Of a stretch of DNA of 24,918 nucleotides, positions 1 through 6,869 are shown piece after piece (within the stretch, counting starts at the first letter, position 1; each line of letters opens with the position of its first letter). The translations under genes were made by a program, and so were the position numbers. Source of the DNA: a virus; the IMG/VR virus record IMGVR_UViG_3300042922_000218, positions 1-24,918 of that record, one strand, 5' to 3'. The notes below the pieces were generated by a model. That model was not told the DNA's origin. It did not search any database and saw only the letters and a program-made list of their open reading frames with translations.

Positions 1-181
1 TGACTCTTGTCTTATAGCGGGGCCCGTCAGCGCCTAGTTTTTTACCTTCCGCACGTATCTTGTGATATAGAGCACAGTGGCCGCATATCTTATCGGGCTT
101 GCCTGCAATCAGTCGTTTAGGGCAGTCTCCGCATTGGTCGAGCAGGTCATTAATGATCCGCAGTTGTTTACGTTTATCCAT
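1..181 (-). CDS. Zinc-finger protein, N-terminal part (runs off the window)
   Basis: The first 60 codons of a minus-strand gene are visible, starting at the ATG at 181, six bases after the stop of the upstream gene. The protein begins MDKRKQLRIINDLLDQ and has two CxxC-type pairs, Cys17/Cys20 and Cys33/Cys36, typical of a small structural zinc-binding knuckle. The same pattern, with the same MDK start and a matching LLD, LIAG and CxxC order, opens the neighbouring gene at 188-1144, so the two look like tandem paralogues. The rest of the protein lies outside the window, so its full domain structure is unknown. Proteins of this kind in Firmicutes phages sit late in the early operon and are usually taken to bind DNA. 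No enzymatic role is visible. The ribosome binding site is weak (AAGTGA), which fits translational coupling to the upstream gene. Confidence 0.72.
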   Translation of the reverse strand, partial: MDKRKQLRIINDLLDQCGDCPKRLIAGKPDKICGHCALYHKIRAEGKKLGADGPRYKTRV

Positions 182-187
182 AGCGAA

Positions 188-1144
188 TCACTTCGCGGTC
201 AGTGTGTGAATAAAGTTCATGGCTGCTCTTAATTGTTGGCAATGCGTTGTATGCTCACTGATTTCCTTGCCGTATAATTTTTGATACCGCTCACTAGCTT
301 CTTTTTGCTTGCTAGCTTCAATTTCAAGATCATCAGCGTCAGCGTTGAGGTCGTCGATCTGTTTGCATTTTTCTTGATACAGCTTGTTGGCGCTATCAAG
401 ATTTTTCTGCAAAGCATTGATCGTGTCTGCCTGTTTCTGCGTTGATTTAAGCAGATCAGCTTTTTCATTTTTTAGCTGTACAATCGTTTTTTGAGCAACA
501 CTTAAATTGTGATGCACCGATTCATTTAGTTTTTTCTCTGTGTCAAGTTGCTCTTTTAGACTGTTGATTTGTGGTGGTTCAATATCGCTTTTTAACTTGT
601 CCTGCTCCTCTAGCCACTTCCTCTTGTCCTCTACTAGGGCGTCAACTTGCCGATCACGCTCCGCTAAACTAACACGAAGTTTGGCGATTACTGATTCCTG
701 TTCTTTTACCTTTGCCGAGAGCTTGCCGGCAACAAGCTGATTTGCCGAATCGTTCACTTTTTTCGTGTTTTCGTTCGTTTTCGGTTCATTTTTAGCCGTT
801 TTAGGTTCAATTCCGGCATTTTTAATTTCGTCCTTGTGCGCTATTTTCCAACTGTACACAGATGCCGGGGACACATTCTTTGCTTTGGCAATTTCCTTGA
901 TGCTCAATTTCTTGAGTTTAAAAGCCTTGTATTCTTCCACAGTCATTTTCATTTTTGGTTCACTCCTTATAAGTAGCTGATCTCCCAGCTGACGTATTTG
1001 TTTGTAGTACGGGCAAGACTGGCAGATTTTAAAAGCTTCGTTGTGCCCAGCTGAATAGCCCTTATGTCCCGCAATTAGCTTGCATCCGTGGCAGTGCGCA
1101 TCTAGTAGATTATTAATCTCGATTCGTATAAGATGCTTGTCCAC
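188..1144 (-). CDS. Zinc-finger, helix-turn-helix and coiled-coil protein
   Basis: A 318-aa protein starting at GTG 1144, with GGTGA a few bases upstream. Three parts can be read. Residues 1-55 hold a zinc-knuckle pattern (Cys18, Cys21, Cys41, Cys44). Residues about 68-105 look like a helix-turn-helix of the phage small-terminase or transposase-like type (LSIKEIAKAKNVSPASVYSW). Residues about 130-300 form a long, highly charged coiled coil (repeated K/E/Q with regular Leu and Ile). The combination suggests a DNA-binding oligomeric protein, but no catalytic motif is seen. Its position after dut in the early operon suggests a replication or late-gene control role; this is inference. The N-terminal module is repeated in the next gene downstream. 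A small-terminase function was considered because of the HTH, but the neighbours here are early genes, not terminase large subunit or portal. Confidence 0.75.
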   Translation of the reverse strand: MDKHLIRIEINNLLDAHCHGCKLIAGHKGYSAGHNEAFKICQSCPYYKQIRQLGDQLLIRSEPKMKMTVEEYKAFKLKKLSIKEIAKAKNVSPASVYSWKIAHKDEIKNAGIEPKTAKNEPKTNENTKKVNDSANQLVAGKLSAKVKEQESVIAKLRVSLAERDRQVDALVEDKRKWLEEQDKLKSDIEPPQINSLKEQLDTEKKLNESVHHNLSVAQKTIVQLKNEKADLLKSTQKQADTINALQKNLDSANKLYQEKCKQIDDLNADADDLEIEASKQKEASERYQKLYGKEISEHTTHCQQLRAAMNFIHTLTAK

Positions 1145-1150
1145 TACGCA

Positions 1151-1300
1151 TCACCGTACAACTTCAGGTGCTAGGATAATGGCAACAACGGCAGCCAGTG
1201 CCATCAGCGCGAAGATGATACGCATCGGGCGTTCCTCGTTTTTGCCTAGCGCGCCGAAAATACCGACAATGACAAGCAGCCATAAGACAACACGTATCAT
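1151..1300 (-). CDS. Small two-helix membrane protein, 49 aa
   Basis: A 49-codon gene below the usual length cut-off. Its ATG at 1300 overlaps the TGA of the upstream gene in an ATGA junction. It ends at TGA 1151, just before the GTG of the zinc-finger gene. The product has two hydrophobic segments: residues about 2-18 (IRVVLWLLVIVGIFGAL) and about 27-44 (RIIFALMALAAVVAIIL). A short charged loop (GKNEERPM) lies between them. This is a classic small bitopic or hairpin inner-membrane protein. No family is recognised. The tight coupling on both sides argues that it is really translated. Possible roles are a holin-like or membrane-anchoring early protein, but nothing in the sequence proves this. 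Confidence 0.62.
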   Translation of the reverse strand: MIRVVLWLLVIVGIFGALGKNEERPMRIIFALMALAAVVAIILAPEVVR

Positions 1301-1569
1301 GAGCCGTCACCGTCCGTATTCGGATGCATCCAATGTTGATCCCAAGCCGTTGTCAAATTCCATGGGTCAAAGGGAAATGGCTGTGCTTGCTCAATCTTCT
1401 GCTTGATATCGTTGTAGGATTCATCACAATAAATACATCTCTCGTTTAATGTGTGAATTGCGCTTCTAACATTTGTGCCTTCCAATTGCTCGGCTTGAAC
1501 GCTAGAGATCATATTAATATTTATTAGTCTCGTATTCTTATCGAGATGGATCTCAATAAAGCCCTTCAT
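1297..1569 (-). CDS. Hypothetical early protein, FlbD-like fold suspected
   Basis: A 90-aa protein whose ATG at 1569 overlaps the dUTPase stop codon (ATGA), so translation is probably coupled to dut. The N-terminal 60 residues run as short alternating strands with a KGFIEIHL start, an INMISSV segment and an ESYNDIKQKI helix. That order resembles the small FlbD-like proteins found in many Firmicutes phages, in which an input strand, an 'I + polar' turn and a 'V-x-E-S-x-x-x-I' helix follow each other. The match is by eye only. The C-terminus (WNLTTAWDQHWMHPNTDGDGS) is rich in Trp and His and looks disordered. No known catalytic residues are present. It lies between a nucleotide-metabolism gene and a membrane peptide gene, which gives little help with function. 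Confidence 0.65.
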   Translation of the reverse strand: MKGFIEIHLDKNTRLININMISSVQAEQLEGTNVRSAIHTLNERCIYCDESYNDIKQKIEQAQPFPFDPWNLTTAWDQHWMHPNTDGDGS

Positions 1570-2012
1570 TTCTGCTTCACCCCCGTACTGCCGAATCCTG
1601 CGGTTCCACGTTCGCTTTCCCCTAACTTGTCCACTTCTTCAAAATCAGCATGGATAACTGGAGCAATAACAGCTTGTGCAATGCGTGTTCCCTTAATAAT
1701 CACGCGTTCACCGTTTTCAGAATCTAGTGATGGTCGTAAATAAGCGATGATGCTTACTTCGCCATGATATCCGCTGTCAATCGTACCCATGATCACAAGC
1801 AACGGTGTCTTTGCTGAAATACCGGAACGTGGACGAACTTGTATTTCATATCCTTTAGGAATATCAAAGGCTAATCCAGTTGGTATTTTTATAGTTTGAC
1901 CTGGTAAAATAGACATTGTTTTCGATGCTCCCAAATCAAACCCAGCATCACAATCATGCTTGTAGGTTGGTATCACTGCATCAGGTGATAATTTTTTAAT
2001 TTTAATTTTCAT
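1566..2012 (-). CDS. dut: dUTP diphosphatase (dUTPase)
   Basis: A 148-aa trimeric-type dUTPase, which hydrolyses dUTP to dUMP and pyrophosphate, keeping uracil out of phage DNA and supplying dUMP for dTMP synthesis. All five family motifs are present in order: DAGFDLGA (motif 1, about residue 22), PRSGISAK (motif 2, about 61), GTIDSGYHGEV (motif 3, about 76, with the catalytic Asp and Tyr), GTRIAQAVI (motif 4, about 107) and RGTAGFGSTG (motif 5, about 134). The length is normal for the family. The start is ATG 2012 with AAAGGATGG upstream. It follows an intra-operon terminator and may have partly separate control. Cytoplasmic. The call is secure; some phage dUTPases also moonlight as regulators, which cannot be judged here. 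Confidence 0.96.
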   Translation of the reverse strand: MKIKIKKLSPDAVIPTYKHDCDAGFDLGASKTMSILPGQTIKIPTGLAFDIPKGYEIQVRPRSGISAKTPLLVIMGTIDSGYHGEVSIIAYLRPSLDSENGERVIIKGTRIAQAVIAPVIHADFEEVDKLGESERGTAGFGSTGVKQK

Positions 2013-2065
2013 TGCAATCCATCCTTTTTTTACATTATTTGACAGTAAATTAATTTAAAATTAAA

Positions 2066-2087
2066 GAGAGACCGTTAAAAGTCTCCC
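2066..2087 (-). terminator. Stem-loop between the DUF669 gene and dut
   Basis: Read on the minus strand, GGGAGAC pairs with GTCTCTC (one G-U) around an 8-base loop and is followed by TTTAATTTT. It lies just after the DUF669 stop and before dut. It probably reduces, rather than ends, transcription of the early operon, since genes continue in the same direction. Confidence 0.6.
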
Positions 2088-2098
2088 TGTTTAGTTGA

Positions 2099-2584
2099 TC
2101 AAAATTGTCCAGGTGTGAATCCACCTTGGTGTGTTGGAAATGGTGCTTGATTTTGCGGTTGTGGCTTAACTTCGTCAGCCGGAATAAACGTCTTGACCTC
2201 GTTATTCTGTTTCTTCTGTCCGTCGTTCCCTGTCCACTCGTGAATTGCTAGTTTGCATCGTCCACTTGATCCGACAACCGTATTCCAATTCATGCGTAGC
2301 TTTTCGCCCTTCTTCTTCTGCCCGATCCCGGCGAAGAAGTTGGATAGAAATCCTTCTGTTTTTGTATGAAGTAGCATGTTATGGAACACAACCACGTCTC
2401 CTTGTTCGGAATGCACGGTCAATTCCAATTTGGCTTGATTGCAAGCCGGCATCTTGGTACTTCCGGCAAAGCGTCCACGTTCAAACTTTGTCACTGTAAA
2501 GCCGTATTCTCCTGCCGGTAAGATGATAAATTCTCCACCGTCTTTTTCAATTTCATCATCCCAGCCTAATTCGCGTTCTGCCAT
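2099..2584 (-). CDS. DUF669-family phage protein (SSB-like, recombination module)
   Basis: A 161-aa protein starting at ATG 2584 after a GGGGGA ribosome site. Features seen: an N-terminal acidic stretch (WDDEIEKDGGEF), a beta-rich core with a Cys-containing AKLELTVHSE strand and a GFLSNFFAGIGQKKKG segment, and a low-complexity C-terminal tail (Pro, Gln, Gly) ending in GGFTPGQF. This pattern matches DUF669 proteins, which sit next to Sak4-type ATPases in phages of Gram-positive hosts. They are thought to act with ssDNA, but biochemistry is sparse. The disordered tail with a short terminal motif recalls the partner-binding tip of single-strand-binding proteins, although it is not the acidic DDDLPF type. 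No separate SSB gene is seen in the window, so this protein may fill that role; this is inference. Confidence 0.78.
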   Translation of the reverse strand: MAERELGWDDEIEKDGGEFIILPAGEYGFTVTKFERGRFAGSTKMPACNQAKLELTVHSEQGDVVVFHNMLLHTKTEGFLSNFFAGIGQKKKGEKLRMNWNTVVGSSGRCKLAIHEWTGNDGQKKQNNEVKTFIPADEVKPQPQNQAPFPTHQGGFTPGQF

Positions 2585-2598
2585 CGTTTAATTCCCCC

Positions 2599-2841
2599 TT
2601 AATCTTGTAACTCAAATTCGCTGATCCATCCTGATCGCATAATTTTTGCATCAAATTCAAGTCTTGGTTTTTCAAAATACAATTGCCATTTGTTTAGATA
2701 GTTTTTTTCTGAATATGGTCTGAATCCCATATCCAGTAAGTGCTGCGAAGCTGATCTGTACGACTTGAAAATATTTTCTATCTTATCTTCGTAGTCTTCA
2801 TATTCCATACCATTGTCAGTTTGAACGACATAAACTTTCAT
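2599..2841 (-). CDS. Hypothetical early protein, 80 aa
   Basis: Starts at ATG 2841 with a strong AGGAGGTGAGG ribosome site. The product opens MKVYVVQTDNGMEYEDYEDK, followed by FKSYRSASQHLLDMGF, a helix ending in Gly-Phe, and then two aromatic-rich strands. This 'VYVVQ...S..A...L...GF' layout is common in small phage proteins lying between the Sak4 and DUF669 genes, but no function is established that I can name. The composition is acidic with many Tyr. It has no signal peptide or membrane segment, so it is a cytoplasmic protein. Its place inside the recombination cluster suggests an accessory role. Confidence 0.68.
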   Translation of the reverse strand: MKVYVVQTDNGMEYEDYEDKIENIFKSYRSASQHLLDMGFRPYSEKNYLNKWQLYFEKPRLEFDAKIMRSGWISEFELQD

Positions 2842-2859
2842 ATTGTCCTCACCTCCTGT

Positions 2860-3936
2860 TTAATTAAATGGTATTGTTTTTCTAAAATCTTGAATCATTC
2901 CGAATACCTGCTGCCACGCTCCAACGAGTACGCCGTTAACGAAGCCGGGATCATAGTTGGTAATTGGCGTATCTAGTGGGTAGTAGCCTTTCTGAGCTAC
3001 GACAGCTTGGATCTCTTCTTCCGACACTTTGGCTTGTAGCATGAGATCACGCAGTGCTTGCGGTATCGCTGAATTGAGTTTCGGATTGTAATCGTCCATT
3101 GTTGCTTGCTGCGTTTCCGGAGCGGCTTGTTTCGGCGATTCCGCTACTGGTGGTGCCTGTGGCGGTGTGTTTGTTTGAGTTGTCGGCGTGTTAGATGAAG
3201 TCTTATTGTCAAAGATCGGTGCCAAGTACTTTTCATACGCTCCTTCAAGCGGAAACTCGTCAGGCAGATTATGACGGTTCTTTGCGTCCCATGCCGGGCT
3301 GTGTGTGGCATAGACTGTGCGTGTTCCGCCCTGTGCCTTATGCTTACGTCCGGTGTCGTCCGTTGCTACGCTCATCGTTTTATAGTTGATAAACAAAACC
3401 ATGTCTGCCCACTCTTTTACAAGTGGTGCTGTTTGAGAGCTTGTCTTTTTGCCCAGCTTTAATTGATAGCGATCATACGCACCCATTTCGTCGGGTTGCT
3501 CAAATTTAATGATTTGAGAGTGGGCAACAAGAGCAACGTTGATTTTTGCATTGTCGATTACGTCTTGTAATTTGTTGAGAAAACGCCCAAACTCTTCTTT
3601 TGTATAAACGTAGCCATTACCATAGCCAAAATCTTCAATGCCTTTTTTGCCGTACGATGCGCATACACTATCAATGCAAAGCATTTCTGCCCAATCAATC
3701 GTGTCGATTACAAGCGTTTTAAATCCTTGCGTCACGACATAATCAACTTCTTGCTTCAGCATTTCCCAACTTGTTGGTTTAGGTAGACGGTCAACGGTCA
3801 TTTCCGTTGTTGACCCTTCTGTGTCGATGAAAATCGGGAAAGGCAATTTGGCAGCTAACGACGATTTGCCAATACCTTCGGGACCATACAAAACAATTTT
3901 TTTGGCTTTATTAATTTTCCCACTGATAACTTCCAT
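2860..3936 (-). CDS. Sak4-type RecA-like AAA ATPase (single-strand annealing partner)
   Basis: A 358-aa ATPase with Walker A GPEGIGKS at residues 18-25, a following FIDTEGST (the acidic residue after strand 2, typical of AAA_24/Sak4 proteins), and Walker B KTLVIDTIDW at about 73-82. A conserved ALVAHSQI strand and an FINYK region follow. The ATPase core is followed by a Pro/Gln/Thr-rich linker (about 245-285) and a C-terminal helical part, so the protein is longer than the minimal family core. Sak4 proteins act in phage homologous recombination with an SSB partner. I chose ATG 3936, which overlaps the upstream TGA (TGATG) with GGGTGA before it, over an in-frame TTG three bases earlier. Neighbours: the SMC-like ATPase upstream and DUF669 downstream. 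Confidence 0.85.
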   Translation of the reverse strand: MEVISGKINKAKKIVLYGPEGIGKSSLAAKLPFPIFIDTEGSTTEMTVDRLPKPTSWEMLKQEVDYVVTQGFKTLVIDTIDWAEMLCIDSVCASYGKKGIEDFGYGNGYVYTKEEFGRFLNKLQDVIDNAKINVALVAHSQIIKFEQPDEMGAYDRYQLKLGKKTSSQTAPLVKEWADMVLFINYKTMSVATDDTGRKHKAQGGTRTVYATHSPAWDAKNRHNLPDEFPLEGAYEKYLAPIFDNKTSSNTPTTQTNTPPQAPPVAESPKQAAPETQQATMDDYNPKLNSAIPQALRDLMLQAKVSEEEIQAVVAQKGYYPLDTPITNYDPGFVNGVLVGAWQQVFGMIQDFRKTIPFN

Positions 3937-5231
3937 CAAAATTCACCCGGCTTCCATGTTTTAGTTTGTGGTTCAGCTACCGGAGCTTGTTCCTGCCCTG
4001 TAACATAGCCGTCCTCGATAATAATTGAGCATTCTGATCCGGTGCTGACGCGCGTTGCGATGGCTTGTAAGCCTTCTTGTTCGAGCCATTCGCCAAACTC
4101 CTTCAACGTGTCTGTGTCCATCTGCTCTAGCTTGTCGAGTAGGATAAAGCCACAGTCCGGCTTAAGTTTACGTACAATGGCTGTCGATACTTTGAGTTGG
4201 TCAGCGCCGCTCATGTTGTCCCACTTTTGGCCTTCATAGACTAACTCGCCATCTGCTACAGACAAGCCGGGCAATGGTAGATTCGCATTCGTGAGTAAGT
4301 CGGACTTTTGCTTGCGTACCTGGTCGATTTCAGCAGACAGTTTCTGATACTGTGCGCCATACTCCTTGGCATCTTCTTCTGCTTTGTCCTTGTCGAGATT
4401 GGCGCGAACCTTTCGGTTGATGTCGTCGATTTTGCTAATGTTATCTTCCAACTCAGCGGTTGATTCGTCTCGCAGGTCGAGTGCGTCTTTTTGTGCGATA
4501 GCAAGGTCGCTTTGCAACTCGCCATACTTCTTCTGTGCAGCATTAAGCAAAGCTGTTAGCCGATTGACTTCGCGTCCTTGGCTCTCAAATTCACTTTGAA
4601 TCTGTGCCACACGCTGCCGTTTCCGCTGATTTTCGCCGTTTTTGGCGAGTATAGCTTGTTGTTGCTGAATCAGTTCAGACGCTGACACAGGCTCTTTCGG
4701 AGCGTCTTGAAAGTATGGTTGCTCCTTGGCAAACTTGGCTTTCTGATCGGCGATCTGACCAATCGTGCGCCGCCGGTTGTATACTTCGTTTTCTTGTTGC
4801 TCTAGTTCGTGCAACTTGTTGCCAACACCAATGATCTGTAGCAGTATATTGGCTTTTTCCTTACTCGTTGAGTTCATAAATTTTGGTAGATTAATAGCCA
4901 ATTCTCCAACGAAGCTGTCAAGCAGTTGCTGGCCTGCTTTTTGACCGTTAGGATCGAGAACCTTTAAGTCGCTGTTTTTTCCTTTACGCTCAACGACTAA
5001 GCCGTTTGATAGAACAATATGCAGGTATGGAGCAGTTACCGATCCTTCACGCGATGGTTCAGAAGGACGGTATTTGTTGCCACCTAGTCCCCACGCGATA
5101 GCATCCAGTACGCTTGTCTTTCCTTGCTTGTTCTTGCCCCCAAGAATTGTTAAGCCGCTTGCTGATGGCTCAACCTTGACGGCTTTGACTCGCTTGACGT
5201 TTTCAATTTCTAGTTTGCTGATTGTTACCAT
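3936..5231 (-). CDS. SMC/SbcC-like ATPase (AAA_23)
   Basis: A 431-aa ABC-type ATPase with split nucleotide-binding halves. Walker A GGKNKQGKTS is at residues 31-40. A coiled-coil insertion (about 150-320, rich in Gln, Glu, Lys) follows. Then come the signature-like MSGADQLKVS at 340-349 and a Walker B stretch FILLDKLEQMD at about 362-372. It is far shorter than true SMC or SbcC and matches the mini-SMC proteins of phage recombination clusters. The residue after the Walker B Asp is Lys, not the Glu expected in SMC/RecF proteins; Glu two residues later may serve instead. I prefer ATG 5231 (MVTISKLEI, the normal family N-terminus) with AAAGGACGG upstream over GTG 5267. No nuclease (SbcD-like) gene is visible nearby. 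Confidence 0.82.
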   Translation of the reverse strand: MVTISKLEIENVKRVKAVKVEPSASGLTILGGKNKQGKTSVLDAIAWGLGGNKYRPSEPSREGSVTAPYLHIVLSNGLVVERKGKNSDLKVLDPNGQKAGQQLLDSFVGELAINLPKFMNSTSKEKANILLQIIGVGNKLHELEQQENEVYNRRRTIGQIADQKAKFAKEQPYFQDAPKEPVSASELIQQQQAILAKNGENQRKRQRVAQIQSEFESQGREVNRLTALLNAAQKKYGELQSDLAIAQKDALDLRDESTAELEDNISKIDDINRKVRANLDKDKAEEDAKEYGAQYQKLSAEIDQVRKQKSDLLTNANLPLPGLSVADGELVYEGQKWDNMSGADQLKVSTAIVRKLKPDCGFILLDKLEQMDTDTLKEFGEWLEQEGLQAIATRVSTGSECSIIIEDGYVTGQEQAPVAEPQTKTWKPGEF

Positions 5232-5272
5232 GTTTATAAAACCGTCCTTTCGTGGTACAATGACCACGTAGA

Positions 5273-5827
5273 TTAGTTTTGAGTCGTCTTTGCAGAGACG
5301 GCTTTATTTTTGCGTTCTTCTTGCTCTCTAAGTAATCGAGCATACGTTTCGGCGTATTCAATTTCGCTGATTTCGGTTAGGCTTTTGTCGGTACCACTTG
5401 GGATAAAGTTGCAACGTTGATAAAGACGACCATCGAAGTCTCGGTAGCTTTGCGATTCTTGACGTGGTGATGTTTTAAACATGCCGTAAACAAAGCGCAA
5501 ATCGCGTAGTGATTGGTAATCATCCAAACCATTTTCTTTAAGTGTCGCCTTATAAAACTCTCGCAGTTTACGGCATACCTTTCCATTTTGCTTTAGCATG
5601 TTGTTTTTAGTGAACAACTTCTTGTGTTCATCACTAAACTTTGCGATTTGTTCAGGCGGTAGCCCAAGGTTAAAGGTAAACAGGTAAATGACTTCGATCT
5701 TTTCATTCATGTGCTTAGACAGAGCCTTCATAACATCTGTCCAACGGTCTTGCCCTTGCCATTCCTTGCGAACAGCTTTGTCATAGTCCGATCCTTCTTT
5801 TGAAACGTAGCAGTGGAAATCACTCAC
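5273..5827 (-). CDS. Hypothetical early protein, 184 aa
   Basis: Starts at GTG 5827, ten bases after a good AAGGAG site, and overlaps the TGA of the preceding short reading frame (GTGA). The protein is helical and basic, with no membrane segment. It has a Trp-rich N-terminal part (RKEWQGQDRW), a central helical stretch with many Lys (KLFTKNNMLKQNGKVCRKL), and a C-terminal EYAETYARLLREQEERKNK helix. It resembles proteins of unknown function that sit ahead of SMC-like ATPases in phages of lactic acid bacteria, but I cannot name a family. The position suggests a replication or recombination accessory. Confidence is high that it is a real gene and low on its role. Confidence 0.7.
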   Translation of the reverse strand: MSDFHCYVSKEGSDYDKAVRKEWQGQDRWTDVMKALSKHMNEKIEVIYLFTFNLGLPPEQIAKFSDEHKKLFTKNNMLKQNGKVCRKLREFYKATLKENGLDDYQSLRDLRFVYGMFKTSPRQESQSYRDFDGRLYQRCNFIPSGTDKSLTEISEIEYAETYARLLREQEERKNKAVSAKTTQN

Positions 5828-5991
5828 TTCTTCTCACGCTCCTTTCTTACCTTTTCAATATTTTCCTTGCGTTCCGCATTCGTGATGTACGAACCGTTGT
5901 AGTACCGCTTGTCCGTCAGATGCTTACGTTCAGCGCGGCAGAGGATTTAACCGAAGTCATTTTTAATTGCTGTAGATACTGCTGATAGCAT
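5824..5991 (-). pseudogene. Short early gene interrupted by an in-frame stop
   Basis: A 55-codon frame runs from ATG 5991 (overlapping the upstream TAA as TAATG) to TGA 5824 (overlapping the downstream GTG as GTGA). Both junctions are typical of coupled phage genes. Codon 15, at 5947-5949, is TAA. Before it the frame reads MLSAVSTAIKNDFG. After it comes a 40-codon stretch containing CRAERKHLTDKRYYNGSY and a strongly charged C-terminal helix (ENIEKVRKEREKK). No ATG, GTG or TTG restarts the frame after the stop. The second half contains the ribosome site of the next gene. The simplest reading is a nonsense-mutated gene. A sequencing error, a frameshift (an ATG at 5960 opens a short +1 frame), or readthrough are alternatives. 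Confidence 0.5.
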
Positions 5992-6299
5992 TAGTTGTCA
6001 TCTTCTTTCGATTCAACGTATTTCTTGGCTAGTTTGTACAGGCGAATATCATCTTCACTGGCTGGTTGAAATGCGATTCGATCCAAAAATTTTTCGTCTG
6101 ACTCATAGTTGATAAACGTTTTCCCGTCGTATATGGCATCAACGAGGGCTTTCATTCCGGCTCTGCCGATGATATTGTCTTGAGTGGCATTTGTTTTTCC
6201 AAGAAGAAGATAAAGACGCATGCCGGGGTCATCTTGATTGTTAATCTCCTCAAGAGCTACATCTGAAATTTTAACCGGTAATTTAAATGGCTCCGTCAC
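5991..6299 (-). CDS. Hypothetical early protein, 102 aa
   Basis: Starts at GTG 6299, overlapping the stop of the upstream gene (GTGA), and ends at TAA 5991 where the next frame begins. The product is acidic and soluble. It has an N-terminal MTEPFKLPVKISDVALEEI segment, a DDPGMRLYLLLGK stretch, a central GRAGMKALVDAIYDG helix and a C-terminal helical YKLAKKYVESKEDD tail. No family is recognised and no catalytic motif can be seen. It belongs to a run of short, overlapping early genes that probably form one transcript from the Cro-side promoter. Confidence 0.65.
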   Translation of the reverse strand: MTEPFKLPVKISDVALEEINNQDDPGMRLYLLLGKTNATQDNIIGRAGMKALVDAIYDGKTFINYESDEKFLDRIAFQPASEDDIRLYKLAKKYVESKEDDN

Positions 6300-6541
6300 T
6301 CGGCTTCACCTCCCTTAATCATCTGAAAATATTTGCTTTTCTGCCGTAACGCCCACCGTGCAATGTTCATGCGACCCGCCACTTTCATGCGCGTTTGTAG
6401 ATTGGCGAAGAAGAAATAAAGCTGTTTGGCAGTTTCATGCGGTACGATGAGCGATACGTTTTTAGCGATCATGGTGCCATTGTCACCAAACAGAATAGCT
6501 GTTTCCGTATGAATTGGTTCAAGTTGTCTTAGTGCTTCCAT
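6296..6541 (-). CDS. Hypothetical early protein, 81 aa
   Basis: Starts at ATG 6541 directly after the TAG of the previous gene, with GAGGTGAGATAG as ribosome site embedded in that gene's end. The N-terminal half is beta-like (TAILFGDNGTMIAKNVSLIV, at about residues 14-33) and the C-terminal half is basic and helical, with RMNIARWALRQKSKYFQMIK. A basic aromatic helix of this kind could contact nucleic acid, but no domain is recognised. There is no signal peptide or membrane helix. It overlaps the next gene by four bases (GTGA). Confidence 0.64.
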   Translation of the reverse strand: MEALRQLEPIHTETAILFGDNGTMIAKNVSLIVPHETAKQLYFFFANLQTRMKVAGRMNIARWALRQKSKYFQMIKGGEAE

Positions 6542-6739
6542 CTATCTCACCTCCTCGCGCTGCGCAATGCTGATTTTCATCATTTGTTTACCGCCATTGG
6601 CAACAATTGTTAAATGCACTCGATCGCTATTGATAACAGCCTGTCGATGCGCCAAACGAAACGCAGCGTCTTTAGCTTCGTAAATCGTGTCAAAGTCTCG
6701 TAATGGATAGCCATGAGCATGATCAACAACTTTGTACAT
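6542..6739 (-). CDS. Hypothetical early protein, 65 aa
   Basis: I place the start at ATG 6739 (MYKVVDHAHGYPLRDF) because GGAGGGG lies five bases upstream. The in-frame ATG at 6760 would put this ribosome site inside the coding region. The small protein has a strand-turn-helix shape: a short N-terminal strand, DFDTIYEAKDAAFRLAHRQ as a helix, then a VHLTIVAN strand, which is common in small phage proteins of unknown function. It overlaps the end of the gene before it by 17 bases. Confidence 0.62.
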   Translation of the reverse strand: MYKVVDHAHGYPLRDFDTIYEAKDAAFRLAHRQAVINSDRVHLTIVANGGKQMMKISIAQREEVR

Positions 6740-6869
6740 CGCAGCCCCTCCCCACTTCATTCAGCTGACATAGGCGGTCATACTCGGCTAAGTAGCGCCG
6801 GTATGTTTCGTGATTCATCATCCATGACAAGTCGTCGATCAGGTCGTGTGCCTTTTCAGCGTCTGTCAT
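6723..6869 (-). CDS. Small early protein, 48 aa
   Basis: A short gene that fills the gap between its neighbours. Its ATG at 6869 overlaps the TGA of the upstream gene (ATGA) and it ends at TGA 6723 inside the next gene. The product starts MTDAEKAHDLIDDLSWMMN and continues with an amphipathic, Tyr/Arg-rich helix (HETYRRYLAEYDRLCQLNE). It ends GRGCDVQSC. Two predicted helices and no membrane segment point to a small soluble helical protein. The family is not recognised. Because its 3' end contains the GGAGGGG ribosome site of the next gene, translation of the two is probably linked. Confidence 0.55.
   Translation of the reverse strand: MTDAEKAHDLIDDLSWMMNHETYRRYLAEYDRLCQLNEVGRGCDVQSC

Noticed and set aside
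2039-2066. Antisense promoter-like TTGACA with an A/T-rich -10 on the plus strand upstream of dut
   Set aside because: There is no plus-strand gene or structure behind it; the region is simply A/T-rich.
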